Shown: piece by piece, positions 1-9,335 of the stretch
How positions within the stretch are numbered: position 1 is the first letter of the stretch
How the letters are laid out: every line of letters starts with the position of its first letter
Position numbers and translations under genes: made by a program
Source of the DNA: Halotalea alkalilenta DSM 17697
GTDB taxonomy: Bacteria > Pseudomonadota > Gammaproteobacteria > Pseudomonadales > Halomonadaceae
Direction: 5' to 3'
Assembly: GCF_000621205.1 (NCBI RefSeq)
Contig: NZ_JHYY01000036.1
Location: 21,034-85,033, forward strand
DNA: 64,000 bases
Notes under the pieces: generated by a model
Told to the model about the DNA's origin: nothing
The model's database searches: none
Seen by the model: only the letters and a program-made list of their open reading frames with translations

Positions 1-136
1 GACGCTGCTGCTGTTGGCCGACATGCTGGCGAGGGTGGTGATCCTGCCGCAGGAGGTCCCCGTCGGGGTGATGACCGCTGTGTTCGGTGCACCGTTTTTC
101 ATCGCGCTGGTACGCCGGGGTGGCCGCTATGGCTAG
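1..136 (+). CDS. FecCD-family siderophore ABC permease, 3' end only
   Basis: Only the last 44 residues lie in the window; the frame starts at base 2 and ends at TAG 134-136. The tail reads as the end of a FecCD/BtuC permease: a conserved ADM-L-R segment, then [19 protein letters not shown] and a short basic C-terminus. The next gene ends with a closely similar [19 protein letters not shown], so the two are paralogous half-permeases of one importer. The next ATG (129) overlaps this stop by 8 bases, which implies translational coupling. The family places it in the inner membrane, passing ferric-siderophore to the cytoplasm. Confidence 0.85.
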   Translation, partial: TLLLLADMLARVVILPQEVPVGVMTAVFGAPFFIALVRRGGRYG

Positions 137-1166
137 ATCGAGGATTCTAGTCCTGCGCCGTGGCGGGTTTTCCTGCCGCATCGAGCTCTCGACGCTCATG
201 CGATTGATGATCGCGGCAGCGGTCACTGCGCTTGTGGCACTCGCCTCGCTGTGCCTGGGCAAGGTCGTGCTCTCGCCGCTGGCGGTATTGCGTGCGCTGT
301 TCGGCGAGGGGGATCAGAGCCTGGTCTTCATCGTCGAGCAGCTGCGCCTGCCGCGCCTGCTGCTGGCGGCGCTGGTCGGCGCGGCGCTGTCGGTCTCCGG
401 GTTGATCCTCCAGGCGATCATTCGCAATCCACTGGCCTCGCCGGACCTTTTGGGGATCACCAGCGGCGCCAGCGCGGCGGCGGTGCTCTACCTGTCTTCG
501 TTCGCCGCGGTGCTGGGGCAGCGGTTCATCCCGCTGGCGGCGATGCTGGGGGCCGGGCTTGCGGTGCTCACGGTCTATCTGCTGGCCTGGAAGCAGGGCG
601 CCTCGCCGCTGCGGCTGGTGCTGATCGGCGTCGGTATATCGGCGCTGTTGGCCGCTGCGACCACCTTCATGCTGGTGTTCAGCCCGCTGAGCACTACGCT
701 TTCGGCCTACGTCTGGCTCACCGGCAGCGTCTACGGCGCCAATTGGGCCGAGGCGCGTGCGCTGGCCTTTTGGCTGCTGGCCCTGCTGCCGCTACTGGTC
801 GTGCTGTCGCGCCAGGTGATGGTGCAGCAGCTGGACGACGGGCTGGCGAGAGGAATCGGGGTGCGGGTCGAGTGGCTGCGGGCCGCCTTGCTGATGGTGA
901 GCGTGGCGCTGGCCGGCGCGGCCATCGCCTGGGGAGGCGCAATGGCCTTCGTCGGGCTGATCGCCCCCCATATCGCCAAGCGGCTGGTCGCCGCGGGCTT
1001 CGCCGGGCAGGCGGCGATGTCGGCGCTGAGCGGCGCAAGCCTCTTGATGCTGGCCGACCTGGCCGGGCGCACGCTGTTTTTGCCGTTGGACCTGCCCGCC
1101 GGTATCTTCGTCGCCGTGCTGGGCACACCGTTTTTCCTGTACCTGCTGATCAGGCAGCGTCATTGA
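129..1166 (+). CDS. FecCD-family ferric-siderophore ABC permease
   Basis: A 345-residue polytopic protein, the usual length for FecD/FhuB-half permeases. It has about nine to ten hydrophobic segments and the family signature [34 protein letters not shown]. The conserved loop [18 protein letters not shown], which contacts the ATPase, lies at about residues 265-285. A frame extension exists to a GTG at 87, but it would lie inside the preceding gene. The ATG at 129, overlapping the upstream stop by 8 bases, gives the normal N-terminus. It forms the membrane channel with the preceding paralogue and is followed after 11 bases by the ATPase. The substrate is not defined by sequence; the FhuF neighbour argues for a hydroxamate-type siderophore. 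Confidence 0.93.
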   Translation: MARSRILVLRRGGFSCRIELSTLMRLMIAAAVTALVALASLCLGKVVLSPLAVLRALFGEGDQSLVFIVEQLRLPRLLLAALVGAALSVSGLILQAIIRNPLASPDLLGITSGASAAAVLYLSSFAAVLGQRFIPLAAMLGAGLAVLTVYLLAWKQGASPLRLVLIGVGISALLAAATTFMLVFSPLSTTLSAYVWLTGSVYGANWAEARALAFWLLALLPLLVVLSRQVMVQQLDDGLARGIGVRVEWLRAALLMVSVALAGAAIAWGGAMAFVGLIAPHIAKRLVAAGFAGQAAMSALSGASLLMLADLAGRTLFLPLDLPAGIFVAVLGTPFFLYLLIRQRH

Positions 1167-1177
1167 GGAGTCAAGGC

Positions 1178-1969
1178 ATGAGCGCCATCGCGAGTCGTGG
1201 CCTGACACTGGGCTATCAGCGCCAGACGATCATCGAGGGGCTGGACATCGAGCTGCCCTATGGCGAGGTCTCGGTGCTGATCGGCGGTAACGGCTGCGGC
1301 AAGAGCACCTTGCTCAAGTCCTTCGCCCGGCTGCTCAAGCCGGTGCAGGGTGTGGTGCTGCTGAATGGCGCGGACATCCAGCAAAAGCCCACCGCGGTAG
1401 TGGCGCGCGAGCTTGCGATCCTGCCGCAGATGCCGGTCGCGCCGGAGGGAATCAGCGTCCGGCAGCTGGTGAGCCTGGGGCGTTATCCCTACCAGAACTG
1501 GATGCAGCAGTGGTCGAGCGAGGACGAAGCGATGGTCGCTCGGGCGCTGGCGCGTACAGGTCTGGAGGCGCTGGCCGAGCGCCCGGTGGATTCGCTTTCC
1601 GGCGGTCAGCGCCAGCGTGCATGGATCGCCATGACCCTGGCGCAGGACACCGGGATCGTGCTGCTCGACGAGCCGACCACCTTCCTTGACCTTGCCTACC
1701 AGATCGAAGTGCTGGACCTGCTGCGCGAGCTCAACCGGGGCGAGGGCAAGACCATCATCATGGTGCTGCACGATCTCAACCTGGCCTGTCGCTACGCGGA
1801 CCACATGGTCGCCGTCCACCAGCGCACCGTCTTCGCCCAGGGACGCCCTGATGACATCCTCACCGAGGCGCTGGTCAAGACCGTGTTCGATCTCGACTGC
1901 CGGGTGATCCCCGATCCGTTCTTCGGCACCCCCCTGTGCATCCCGTTCGGGCGGGAGGCACCGCCGTGA
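1178..1969 (+). CDS. Siderophore ABC transporter ATP-binding protein (FecE/FhuC type)
   Basis: 263 residues, normal for FecE/FhuC. Walker [10 protein letters not shown] is at residues 36-44, the Q-loop is around LPQMP, the signature is [10 protein letters not shown], and Walker B is [12 protein letters not shown], followed by the switch histidine in VLHDLN. The segment [12 protein letters not shown] is typical of ferric-siderophore ATPases. The start at 1178 follows a GAGGAG-like Shine-Dalgarno that overlaps the end of the permease intergene. It energises the two FecCD permeases upstream; the periplasmic binding protein presumably lies left of the window. Its TGA overlaps the next start (GTGA). 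Confidence 0.95.
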   Translation: MSAIASRGLTLGYQRQTIIEGLDIELPYGEVSVLIGGNGCGKSTLLKSFARLLKPVQGVVLLNGADIQQKPTAVVARELAILPQMPVAPEGISVRQLVSLGRYPYQNWMQQWSSEDEAMVARALARTGLEALAERPVDSLSGGQRQRAWIAMTLAQDTGIVLLDEPTTFLDLAYQIEVLDLLRELNRGEGKTIIMVLHDLNLACRYADHMVAVHQRTVFAQGRPDDILTEALVKTVFDLDCRVIPDPFFGTPLCIPFGREAPP

Positions 1970-2742
1970 ATGCGGCGTTCACCGCCGAGGAGTGGGCGGT
2001 GCTGAGCGGCACGCTGCGGCTGAAGGCCGCCAGCGAGCGGGACCGCGCGCGCTCGCTGGAGGCGCGTTCGCTGTTGCGTGAAGAGAGCTGCACGCAAGTG
2101 CTGGACCGCCTGGCGCCGATCATCGGCTCGCCCTCGCGTCGGATCACCGCTTCGCTTTTGGCCAAGCGGATCTCCTTTCTCGCCACCGGCGCCTGCCTCT
2201 ATGCGATGTCGGTCTTCGACAAGGGGCTGACCCTGTCGCTGGACAACGCGATCATCGAATACGGCCATGACGCGGGACGCTGGACCTCATCCATGCCGCT
2301 CGAGCGACTGCGGGCCTCCCGTTACCCCGAGGGCCAGCGGGACGCCTGGCGCGAGGAGATCGCCGGCACGCTGTTCGCCGGGCTGCTGCAGCCGCTGTGG
2401 CAGACGTTCTACGGGGTCACCGGCCTGCCGCGGCGGATCCTCTGGGAGAACACTGCGGTGCGGGTCTACTCGCTTTACGAAAAGCGGATGGCAAATCTTG
2501 ACGACGAGGCGACCCGAGCGCGCTGCGCTACGGACTTCGACTGGTTGCTGAGACAAGCGCCTGCCGCCATGTTCGGCCTCGACTACAACCCGCTGGGCCA
2601 TTTCCGTAGGCCACCGACGCCGCTCGACGACGGCCGGCGAAGCATTCGATTTCGCCGGACCTGCTGCTTCTATTACCAGGCCACCGAGCCTGCGCAATAC
2701 TGTTCTACCTGCCCGCTGCTGCGGCCGAGGAAAAAACGATGA
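1966..2742 (+). CDS. fhuF: FhuF-like siderophore-iron reductase
   Basis: 258 residues. The C-terminus has the diagnostic Fe-S ligand motif: Cys233-Cys234, then Cys246 and Cys249 (CC-x11-C-x2-C). In FhuF these ligands hold a [2Fe-2S] cluster used to reduce ferric-hydroxamate in the cytoplasm and release iron. I choose the GTG at 1966: it has GGGAGG seven bases upstream and overlaps the ATPase stop as GTGA. The longer ATG-led frame from 1936 would start inside the ATPase gene. Position directly after the siderophore ABC genes agrees with iron release from the imported chelate. No Fur box can be assessed because the operon promoter is outside the window. Confidence 0.88.
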   Translation: MNAAFTAEEWAVLSGTLRLKAASERDRARSLEARSLLREESCTQVLDRLAPIIGSPSRRITASLLAKRISFLATGACLYAMSVFDKGLTLSLDNAIIEYGHDAGRWTSSMPLERLRASRYPEGQRDAWREEIAGTLFAGLLQPLWQTFYGVTGLPRRILWENTAVRVYSLYEKRMANLDDEATRARCATDFDWLLRQAPAAMFGLDYNPLGHFRRPPTPLDDGRRSIRFRRTCCFYYQATEPAQYCSTCPLLRPRKKR

Positions 2743-3377
2743 GCTATCGCATCGCGCCACGTCGCCAAGGGATGGGCGAGGAGTCGATCCGCCGCTACCA
2801 GGGGATCGGCTCGTCGACCATCGGCCACCTCAACAGCCAAGGCTACCTGCGCGGTATCGAGGCGCTGTTCGATGACCTGCACATGGTCGGCAACGTGGTG
2901 ACGGCCAAGGTCTTTCCCCCCGACGGCAGCGTACTGCGCGAGGCGCTGCTATCGAGCCGGCCGGGAGATGTGCTGGTGATCGAGTGCGTCGGTGACGACT
3001 ACGCATGCTGGGGGGAGCTGCGCACCATGGCTGGGCTGATCAAAGGCCTCGCAGGGGTGGTGGTGGCGGGTCCGGTCACCGACGCGCGCGCCCTGCGCCG
3101 GCTGCGATTGCCGGTGTTCTGCCAGGGCGTGAGTGCGGTGACCACGCGCAAGATCGGGCTGAGCGGGGAGGTCAACGGCGCGATAGAAATCGCCGGTGTG
3201 GATGTGGCACCTGGGGACCTCGCCGTCGGCGACGATGACGGCGTGTTCATCCTCGGCCCGAGCCTTGCCGAGGCGCTTTTGCCCGAACTGCTGGCGAAGG
3301 AAGCGCAGGACCAGGCATCCCGGGCGAAATTCGCCTCGAGGCTCGCCGAGCGCGACGGCCCCGGGGCGAAGCGCTAG
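2739..3377 (+). CDS. RraA-like / HMG-aldolase-family protein
   Basis: 212 residues with the RraA/menG fold signatures: GDVLVIECVGDDYACWGE near residues 76-93, GVVVAGPVTDARALRRLRLPVF, and GDLAVGDDDGVFIL near the end. Members are either RNase E regulators or divalent-metal aldolases of 4-hydroxy-4-methyl-2-oxoglutarate or oxaloacetate. The aldolases usually carry an Arg-Asp pair after the third block; here the pair reads Thr-Asp, so the active-site arginine appears to be missing. ATGA overlap with fhuF (2739-2742) makes it part of the iron operon, an unusual place for this family. It ends in TAG, one base before the convergent oxidase gene. The family call is firm; catalytic function is uncertain. 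Confidence 0.8.
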   Translation: MSYRIAPRRQGMGEESIRRYQGIGSSTIGHLNSQGYLRGIEALFDDLHMVGNVVTAKVFPPDGSVLREALLSSRPGDVLVIECVGDDYACWGELRTMAGLIKGLAGVVVAGPVTDARALRRLRLPVFCQGVSAVTTRKIGLSGEVNGAIEIAGVDVAPGDLAVGDDDGVFILGPSLAEALLPELLAKEAQDQASRAKFASRLAERDGPGAKR

Positions 3378-3378
3378 C

Positions 3379-4707
3379 TCATACCCATTGATGAATCCGG
3401 TGCTGCGTTCCATCGAAGAAACGCTCGAGCCGGAACGGCGTCGGGTCGACCGAGGGCACCTCGCCCGCGATCATCTCGGCGGCGAGAAAGCCGGCTCCCG
3501 GGCCGATGGCGAATCCGTGGCCGCTGAAGCCGCTGGCGAGATAGCAGCCGGGCACGCCATCCACTGGCGAGATCACCGGGACCATGTCCGGCGTCGCATC
3601 GATCAACCCGCCCCAGCTCTCGGCCACGCGGGTGTGGGCCATGCTCGGATAGGCCGCATGGAAGGCTGCGAGCCCGGCTTCGATGAGCTTCGGATCGGGG
3701 CTCGGATCGTAGATGCGGTGGCGCTCGAACGGTGATGGACGATCGAGCTGCCAGCTACTCCAGGCGCCGGGACCGCTCAGGAACGACTTGCCGATGCGGA
3801 TGGTGAGCTCGCCCCGGCGACGGATGAACAGTGGGGCGAAGTGGCGCGCCTGGCGCAAGCCCATCGGGGTCAGCTCTATCCGTCCGCGCCCACGCAGGCC
3901 AATGGTGTATCCGCCATCGATGCGGCGACGATAGGAGAACTTCGGGCTGCCGACGCCACCCGGGTGGATTTGCGCCGCGGCCGTGGTGCGAAAGGCGGTG
4001 GCATACACCCCCGATTGCGGAAAGTCGATGCCGTGGCGGCGCAATAGCATCGTCGACCAAGCGCCTGCCGCGCACAGCACGGCCTGGGTGCGGATTTCAC
4101 CGCGCTCGGTGACCACGTGGGATATCCGTCCCGCGGAGGTTTCCCACCCGCGCACCGCGCATTGCTGGTGGATCGTCACCCCCTGTCGTTGAGCGCTGCG
4201 CGCGATCGCGGGGGCCGCGATCGCAGGCTCCGCCCAACCGTCGACCGGCGAGTGGATCGCGCCGATCCAGCGCTCGCTGGTGGCGGGCAGCGCGGCATGT
4301 GTCTCGGACGCTGAGAGCAGGCCGCCCTCCATGCCGTACGCCTTGGTGCTCCGCAGCCAACCCTCCCAGCGTGCCACTTCGCTGGGATCCTTGGTCACTA
4401 CCATCATGCCGGTTTGGCGAAAGCCGCTGTCCTCGCCGATCGCGTCGCTCATGTTGCGCCACAGCGCCATGCTTTTCATCGCCAGCGGCACTTCCGGCAG
4501 TGAACGCAGCTGTTCACGGCACCAGCCCCAGTTACGGCTGGATTGCTCCCCCGCGATCACGCCTTTCTCCAGCACCGCGACCGACAGGCCGCGCTTTCTC
4601 AGCGCAAGTGCCGCGCAGACGCCGACGATCCCACCGCCGACGATGACCACATCGGCTCGAGCGGGCAGGGCGTCGTTCGAATGGAGAGCTTCAACGCGAG
4701 GAGACAT
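3379..4707 (-). CDS. FAD-dependent amine/amino-acid oxidoreductase (DAO family)
   Basis: 442 residues. The N-terminal dinucleotide-binding motif GGGIVG is at residues 24-29 inside VVIVGGGIVG, then comes an E-K after the second strand. SSRNWGWCR matches a subgroup of D-amino-acid/glycine-oxidase-like enzymes encoded beside polyamine importers. Near the C-terminus GCYLASGFSGHGFAIGPGAG closes the FAD site. I chose the ATG at 4707 because AAGGA lies about nine bases upstream; an ATG at 4716 would sit directly on that sequence. The start lies 17 bases inside the upstream permease gene, so it is last in the pot operon. It probably oxidises the imported amine or a derivative; the exact substrate is unknown. 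Confidence 0.85.
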   Translation of the reverse strand: MSPRVEALHSNDALPARADVVIVGGGIVGVCAALALRKRGLSVAVLEKGVIAGEQSSRNWGWCREQLRSLPEVPLAMKSMALWRNMSDAIGEDSGFRQTGMMVVTKDPSEVARWEGWLRSTKAYGMEGGLLSASETHAALPATSERWIGAIHSPVDGWAEPAIAAPAIARSAQRQGVTIHQQCAVRGWETSAGRISHVVTERGEIRTQAVLCAAGAWSTMLLRRHGIDFPQSGVYATAFRTTAAAQIHPGGVGSPKFSYRRRIDGGYTIGLRGRGRIELTPMGLRQARHFAPLFIRRRGELTIRIGKSFLSGPGAWSSWQLDRPSPFERHRIYDPSPDPKLIEAGLAAFHAAYPSMAHTRVAESWGGLIDATPDMVPVISPVDGVPGCYLASGFSGHGFAIGPGAGFLAAEMIAGEVPSVDPTPFRLERFFDGTQHRIHQWV

Positions 4708-5650
4708 GGATGGCATTCCTTGGCGATGGTGACGGGCGAAGGGGGGGAGTGTCAGTGGACTTGGGCGCAGGGCGTGGGGCGCCCGGGGAGAGCTCCGCGT
4801 CCTCCGCGGCCATGGCGGTCTTCTTGCGGCGCGCGTTGCGGCGGTCCTCCCGTCGCTTGATGAGCTCGTAGGCAAGCGCGGCGACGAGGGTGAGCATCAC
4901 GATGATGGTGGCGAGTGCGCTGATCACCGGCGAAGAGCCCAGCCGCACCCGGCCGGCGAGGACCGTGGTCAGCGTCTTGTCCGCCAGGATCGAGAAGGTG
5001 GTGGTGTTGTAGTTCTCGAACGAGGTCAGGAACGCAAGCACCGCCGCGGATAGGATCGCTGGGCGCAGGAAGGGCAGCAGGATGTGCCGGAAGGCCTGCG
5101 GAAAGCTCGCGCCGAGATCGAGCGCGGCCTCTTCCTGGGCCGATTCGAAGCGCTGCAGACGCGCCATGATGATCAGCATGCAGTAGGAGGAAATGAAGCT
5201 CGACTGGCCCAGTACGGTCAGTACGATGCCGTCGTACATCAGCTCCCGCAGGCCGGCCAGGCCGCTGAAGTCACGCCAGAACACGACGGTGCTGATCCCG
5301 ATCACGATCCCTGGGGTGAGCACCGGCGCCACCACCACGAAGTAGTAGAACGAGCGGGCCGAGCGGAAGATCTGGGTCATGCAGATGGCGCCCGCCAGGC
5401 CCACCGGCACTGACACCAGCACCACGAAGATGCCGATGATCACGCTGGTTTTCAGGCCTTCCAGTATTTCGGCATCGCTGGCGAGCCTTTGGAACCACTC
5501 GAGGGTCAAGCCCTCGATCGGCCACACCTGCGGATAGGCGGGGGTATTGAACGCGGACACCACCATCACCGCCAAAGGGCCCAGCAGGAAGGTGAAGAAG
5601 GAGACCATGTAGACGGCGACGATGAAGCGATTGAGCATGGCTGATTTCAT
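4691..5650 (-). CDS. Polyamine-type ABC permease (PotC-like)
   Basis: 319 residues with about six membrane segments. The cytoplasmic EAA loop reads EEAALDLGASFPQAFRHILLPFLRPAI and is typical of PotC/YdcV permeases. After the last membrane span there is a long polar tail (RREDRRNARRKK onward, about 50 residues, proline-rich) that most PotC proteins lack. The tail overlaps the start of the oxidase gene, so its 3' end serves two frames. The start MKSAM at 5650 overlaps the PotB-like stop by 4 bases. It pairs with the PotB-like permease to import putrescine, spermidine or a related amine. Confidence 0.9.
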   Translation of the reverse strand: MKSAMLNRFIVAVYMVSFFTFLLGPLAVMVVSAFNTPAYPQVWPIEGLTLEWFQRLASDAEILEGLKTSVIIGIFVVLVSVPVGLAGAICMTQIFRSARSFYYFVVVAPVLTPGIVIGISTVVFWRDFSGLAGLRELMYDGIVLTVLGQSSFISSYCMLIIMARLQRFESAQEEAALDLGASFPQAFRHILLPFLRPAILSAAVLAFLTSFENYNTTTFSILADKTLTTVLAGRVRLGSSPVISALATIIVMLTLVAALAYELIKRREDRRNARRKKTAMAAEDAELSPGAPRPAPKSTDTPPLRPSPSPRNAIHVSSR

Positions 5651-6651
5651 CGCGTGATTTCCCCCAGTTTGAGGCCCGAGATCTTGAGCACGGTGAGCAC
5701 GAACACGATGCAGGCCAGCAGCAGGATGAAGGCGTAGGCGGCGCCCTGGGGCCAGTCGAAGAGCTGGTAGAAGCGGTCGTAGACGATCGGGGTGAACCAT
5801 AGAGAGCGAGGTCCACCGAGCACCATCGGCGTCGCCACCGCACCAGCGGTGAGCATGAAGCACAGGGTCATGCCCGAGGCGATGCCGGGCTTGGCATGGG
5901 GCATGACCACGAAGAGATGGATGTGCCACCAGGGCGCGCCGAGATCTCGGGCGGCTTCTATCTGATTGTGATCCTGGCTCTCGATCGCGTTGTAGAGCGG
6001 GAAGATCATGATCAGCAGATGCGAGTAGCACAGGGCCATGTAGAGCCCTACGTTCGCACCGAGGAAGTCGAACGGAGCGCCCGCCAGGCCCATCCAGTCG
6101 AGCACGCCGTTCACGAAGCCGTTTTCCGATAGCAGGATGCGAAAAGCGAAGGCGCGCAGGATGTCGTTGACCCAGTAGGGAATGATCAACAGCAGCAATA
6201 CGATGCGCAGTTTCTTCAGCGTGGCCGCCTGGGCCATGTAGTAGGCGATCGGGTAGCAGATCGCGAAGTTCACCAGGGTCAGGATGATGCTGGCCACGAT
6301 GGTGACGAAGAAGGCGCGGATATGGACGGTGTTCCATGCTTCAGCGCTGGTCGAGCTGCCGAAGAGAAAGTACCGGTAGTTCTTGAGCGTGTACTCGTCG
6401 AGCGGTCCGCCCACCTGCGAAGGAGGCAGCTTCGGCCGGAACGAGAGATCGACCATGAAGACCATCGGCATGATGATGGTGACGATGGTCCAGAAGCCGA
6501 CGGCGAGGATCAGGTAGGTGCCGATCAAGACGCCGTTGCGCTCGAAGAAAGACATCCCGCGCCCGCCTTTCTTGCGCTCGAGCATCATCAGCAGCAGGAA
6601 TATCGCGACCACGATCAGCGTGGCGGCGAAGGTGATCGAGAGCCCTTTCAT
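5647..6651 (-). CDS. Polyamine-type ABC permease (PotB-like)
   Basis: 334 residues; the first hydrophobic segment is followed by a basic loop (ERKKGGRG). The rest matches PotB/YdcU topology. The EAA loop is EAARDLGAPWWHIHLFVVMPHAKPGI. It lies between the ATPase (12 bases away) and the PotC-like gene (4-base overlap). Two different permeases side by side are the norm for this ABC subfamily, which forms a heterodimeric channel. The segment before the usual first span is longer than in E. coli PotB, giving one extra N-terminal membrane segment. Confidence 0.9.
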   Translation of the reverse strand: MKGLSITFAATLIVVAIFLLLMMLERKKGGRGMSFFERNGVLIGTYLILAVGFWTIVTIIMPMVFMVDLSFRPKLPPSQVGGPLDEYTLKNYRYFLFGSSTSAEAWNTVHIRAFFVTIVASIILTLVNFAICYPIAYYMAQAATLKKLRIVLLLLIIPYWVNDILRAFAFRILLSENGFVNGVLDWMGLAGAPFDFLGANVGLYMALCYSHLLIMIFPLYNAIESQDHNQIEAARDLGAPWWHIHLFVVMPHAKPGIASGMTLCFMLTAGAVATPMVLGGPRSLWFTPIVYDRFYQLFDWPQGAAYAFILLLACIVFVLTVLKISGLKLGEITR

Positions 6652-6663
6652 CGCATCGTCTCC

Positions 6664-7734
6664 TCAGCCGGCCAGTACGACGGCGTGGTGGGGGTCGAAA
6701 CCCGCGCTCAAGGGCTGGCCGACCTGCGGATGAGCGGATGCGTGCGCGGCGATGACCGAGGCCATGATCCGGGTGCCGGCGGCCGCGTCGAGCTGCAGAT
6801 GGGTCATCGAGCCCTCATAGGCTGCACTGCCGACCCGAGTCGGAATCGCGCACTCGCTCGGCGTGCCATCGCTCAGGCGCAGCAGCTCCGGGCGAATGAA
6901 CAGCGTCGCTTCCCCGCCTGCGCCGAGCCGGGTGGGATTGCGCCCGCTCAACACGCCCACTGGGGTATCGAGCGTCGCGAGCTCGCCCTCGGTCGCAAGG
7001 ATGGTGCCGGGGATGGCGTTGTTCTCACCGACGAAGGAGGCGACGAAGGAGGTTTTGGGCTGGGCATAGATGCTGCGTCCATCGCCGACCTGCTCGATGC
7101 GTCCTGCGTTCATCACCGCGACACGGTCGGACATGGTCAAGGCTTCGCCCTGGTCGTGGGTGATGTAGATGAACGTGATACCGACGCGCTGCTGGATTTC
7201 CCGGAGCTCGCGTCTCATGTGCTGGCGCAGCTTGAGATCCAGCGCCGAGAGCGGCTCGTCGAGCAGCAGCACCTTGGGCTCCACTGCCAGCGCCCGGGCG
7301 ATCGCCACACGCTGCTTCTGACCACCCGACAGCTCGTTGATCTTCTTGTCGGCGTGCGGCGACAGCGCCACCTGGTCGAGCAGCCTGGCGACCTTGGCAT
7401 CGCGCACGCCGCGTGCCACGCCGCGCACGCGCAGGCCGTAGCCGACGTTTTCGGCCACCGACATCATCGGAAACAGCGCCAGATTCTGGAAAATGAGCGC
7501 AGTGGGGCGCTTGTTGGGACCGATCCCGGCCATATCGACCCCGCCGATGCGAACCTTTCCATAGCTCGGGTGAGTGAAACCGGAAATCGTGCGCAGGAGG
7601 GTGGTCTTGCCGCAGCCGGAAGGGCCTAGGAAGCTGAAGAACTCTCCCTCCTGAATCTCGAGATCGGTTTCTTCGACCGCGGTGAAGCTCCCGAACTGGA
7701 TGCTGACTTTTTCCAACTCGACTGCAATAGTCAT
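6664..7734 (-). CDS. Polyamine-type ABC ATPase (PotA-like)
   Basis: 356 residues. Walker A GPSGCGKT is at 37-44, the signature is LSGGQKQRVAIARAL, Walker B is VLLLDEPLSALD and the switch histidine is in ITHDQ. The C-terminal third is a TOBE domain with FVGENNAIPGTI and FIRPELLRL. The start at 7734 is the only sensible one. The binding-protein gene lies about 100 bases upstream on the same strand, so order is D-A-B-C-oxidase. It powers import through the two permeases downstream; specificity comes from the binding protein. Confidence 0.93.
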   Translation of the reverse strand: MTIAVELEKVSIQFGSFTAVEETDLEIQEGEFFSFLGPSGCGKTTLLRTISGFTHPSYGKVRIGGVDMAGIGPNKRPTALIFQNLALFPMMSVAENVGYGLRVRGVARGVRDAKVARLLDQVALSPHADKKINELSGGQKQRVAIARALAVEPKVLLLDEPLSALDLKLRQHMRRELREIQQRVGITFIYITHDQGEALTMSDRVAVMNAGRIEQVGDGRSIYAQPKTSFVASFVGENNAIPGTILATEGELATLDTPVGVLSGRNPTRLGAGGEATLFIRPELLRLSDGTPSECAIPTRVGSAAYEGSMTHLQLDAAAGTRIMASVIAAHASAHPQVGQPLSAGFDPHHAVVLAG

Positions 7735-7835
7735 GGCGTATCCCTTTATGCAAAAGGCATATCGATAACTCGAGAATGATCAGGTGCGTCGGAGAGGCTC
7801 CGCGCGAGCTCAATCGAGAGGGCGATTCTTCGCCT

Positions 7836-9044
7836 TCAAGCTACCTTGAATTTCTCCGCGTATTCATTTCTAGCCGAAATGAACCAAGCGGGGCTCGATG
7901 GATAGCGCCAGAGTCTTTCCAACGCATTCGCAGGATAGGATTGGGAGAACAGCGCCCTGTCGGCCTCGGGAACGTAGGCCTCGGCACCCTTGATGCTTGA
8001 GTTGTAGCTGGAGCCGGTGGCGATTTTTCCTGCGACTTCGGGTTGGGTGATGTAGTCGAGGAAGGCATAGATCTGTTCGATGTTTCTCGCCGCGCTGGTC
8101 AATGAGAAGCCATCGATCCACGCCAGCGCGCCTTCCTGAGGGGCAATGAATTTTACTGGCTGGTTGGATTTGGCCAGGTCCAACGCCGGACCGTCCCAGG
8201 TCTGGCCAATCACGCAGCCGTTTTCGATATAGCCGGATTTGGCGTTGTCGCTCGAATCCCAGAACTGCTTGATCTGCGATTTGTGCGCTACGGCGTAGGC
8301 CAGCAGCTCGTCGTAGATCTTGCGCATCGTCGCTTCGTCTTTGTAGCTGTCGAGCATTCGATTGGTCGGAAGCTTCCCGGTCGCATCGAGCCACAGCCCA
8401 AGTCCCAGCAGACCGGAGACCGGGCGCATCTGGACCTGGCGATCGAAGCGTGGATCCCAGAGCAGTCCGTAGCTGGCCTCTTCGTAACTGAGCTCCAGTT
8501 TGTCGCTGCGCCAGGACAGCCCTTCGGAGCCCCACAAATGGGGGAGGTGATGAAGCTCGCCTTCCCAGGTCCAGAGATTGCTGGAGGCCTCCAGCATGGC
8601 AGGCAGGAAAGCCTCCATGTTCAGGCGATTGGTATCGAAAGGCGCCAGCAGCTCGAGGAACTGGAACTCCGGTGCGCGATTGAACGAGGGCATGACCAGG
8701 TCGAAACCTTCGCCGAAGGTCGCCTGCAATTTATTGATCAGCTCTTCGTTCGACGAGAACGGCGTTCTGTTGACCCGGATGCCGGTCGCCGCGGTGAAAT
8801 CCGCCATCACATCGTCGGGTAGTTCCCCCGACCAGCACATGATGTTGAGCTCGCCCGAAGAGGAAAAGGCATTCCTCACATAGAAAGGCGCGGCGGCCAG
8901 AACGGTGCCGGCGGCGGCCGTCTTGAGCAGGGTTCGACGGGTGAATCCCGCTGCGCGGTTGGAGACTGGAGAGATTGCCTCGCCAGGATTGTCGTCCTGC
9001 GCGCGGATGTCACATTGCAATTCGAGTTCGTCAGTACAGGCCAC
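7836..9044 (-). CDS. Polyamine-type ABC substrate-binding protein with Tat signal (PotD-like)
   Basis: 402 residues if started at the GTG at 9044, which has AAGGAG seven bases upstream. The ATG-led extension to 9086 lacks a ribosome site. The N-terminus is unusual: about 35 polar residues precede a twin-arginine leader (FTRRTLLKTAAAGTVLAAAPF). Then the mature fold begins ELNIMCWSGELPDDVMADFTAATG, as in PotD/PotF proteins. Tat export suggests it folds before leaving the cytoplasm. It delivers substrate to the PotBC-like permeases. Which amine binds cannot be read from the sequence; the downstream FAD oxidase hints at a primary or secondary amine. Confidence 0.87.
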   Translation of the reverse strand: MACTDELELQCDIRAQDDNPGEAISPVSNRAAGFTRRTLLKTAAAGTVLAAAPFYVRNAFSSSGELNIMCWSGELPDDVMADFTAATGIRVNRTPFSSNEELINKLQATFGEGFDLVMPSFNRAPEFQFLELLAPFDTNRLNMEAFLPAMLEASSNLWTWEGELHHLPHLWGSEGLSWRSDKLELSYEEASYGLLWDPRFDRQVQMRPVSGLLGLGLWLDATGKLPTNRMLDSYKDEATMRKIYDELLAYAVAHKSQIKQFWDSSDNAKSGYIENGCVIGQTWDGPALDLAKSNQPVKFIAPQEGALAWIDGFSLTSAARNIEQIYAFLDYITQPEVAGKIATGSSYNSSIKGAEAYVPEADRALFSQSYPANALERLWRYPSSPAWFISARNEYAEKFKVA

Positions 9045-9335
9045 GATTATTCTCCTTGTTAAGTGGTGCTGCGTATCTCGTGCCATGCGTCTTGGTCTTT
9101 TGCCTTTTTTGCCTTCGCCCTCTGAAGTCTCATCGCTTAGCGATGCGCGACCTCTTCATGCTGCGGCTTGATTCCTCGTTGAGTCGGTATCGACCAGCGG
9201 TAGCTGGTTCGATTTGTTCCATTGTGCGAAATGCAATATCATTGAGTAGAATGATCTACGACCAAATACGAAACGTCAAGCGACGAGCGCGGGTAAAGTG
9301 CCGCTTTTTCCCGTTCTCGCTGAGGAGTGAACGAG
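9045..9335. promoter_or_regulatory. Divergent control region between pot operon and IclR gene
   Basis: About 290 bases with no convincing gene. It separates the pot-type operon (leftward) from an IclR regulator (rightward), the usual arrangement for a local regulator. The part near 9215-9275 is clearly richer in A and T than its surroundings and contains the imperfect dyad attgtgcgaaatgcaat. I see no exact operator or -35/-10 pair that I would defend. Confidence 0.4.
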
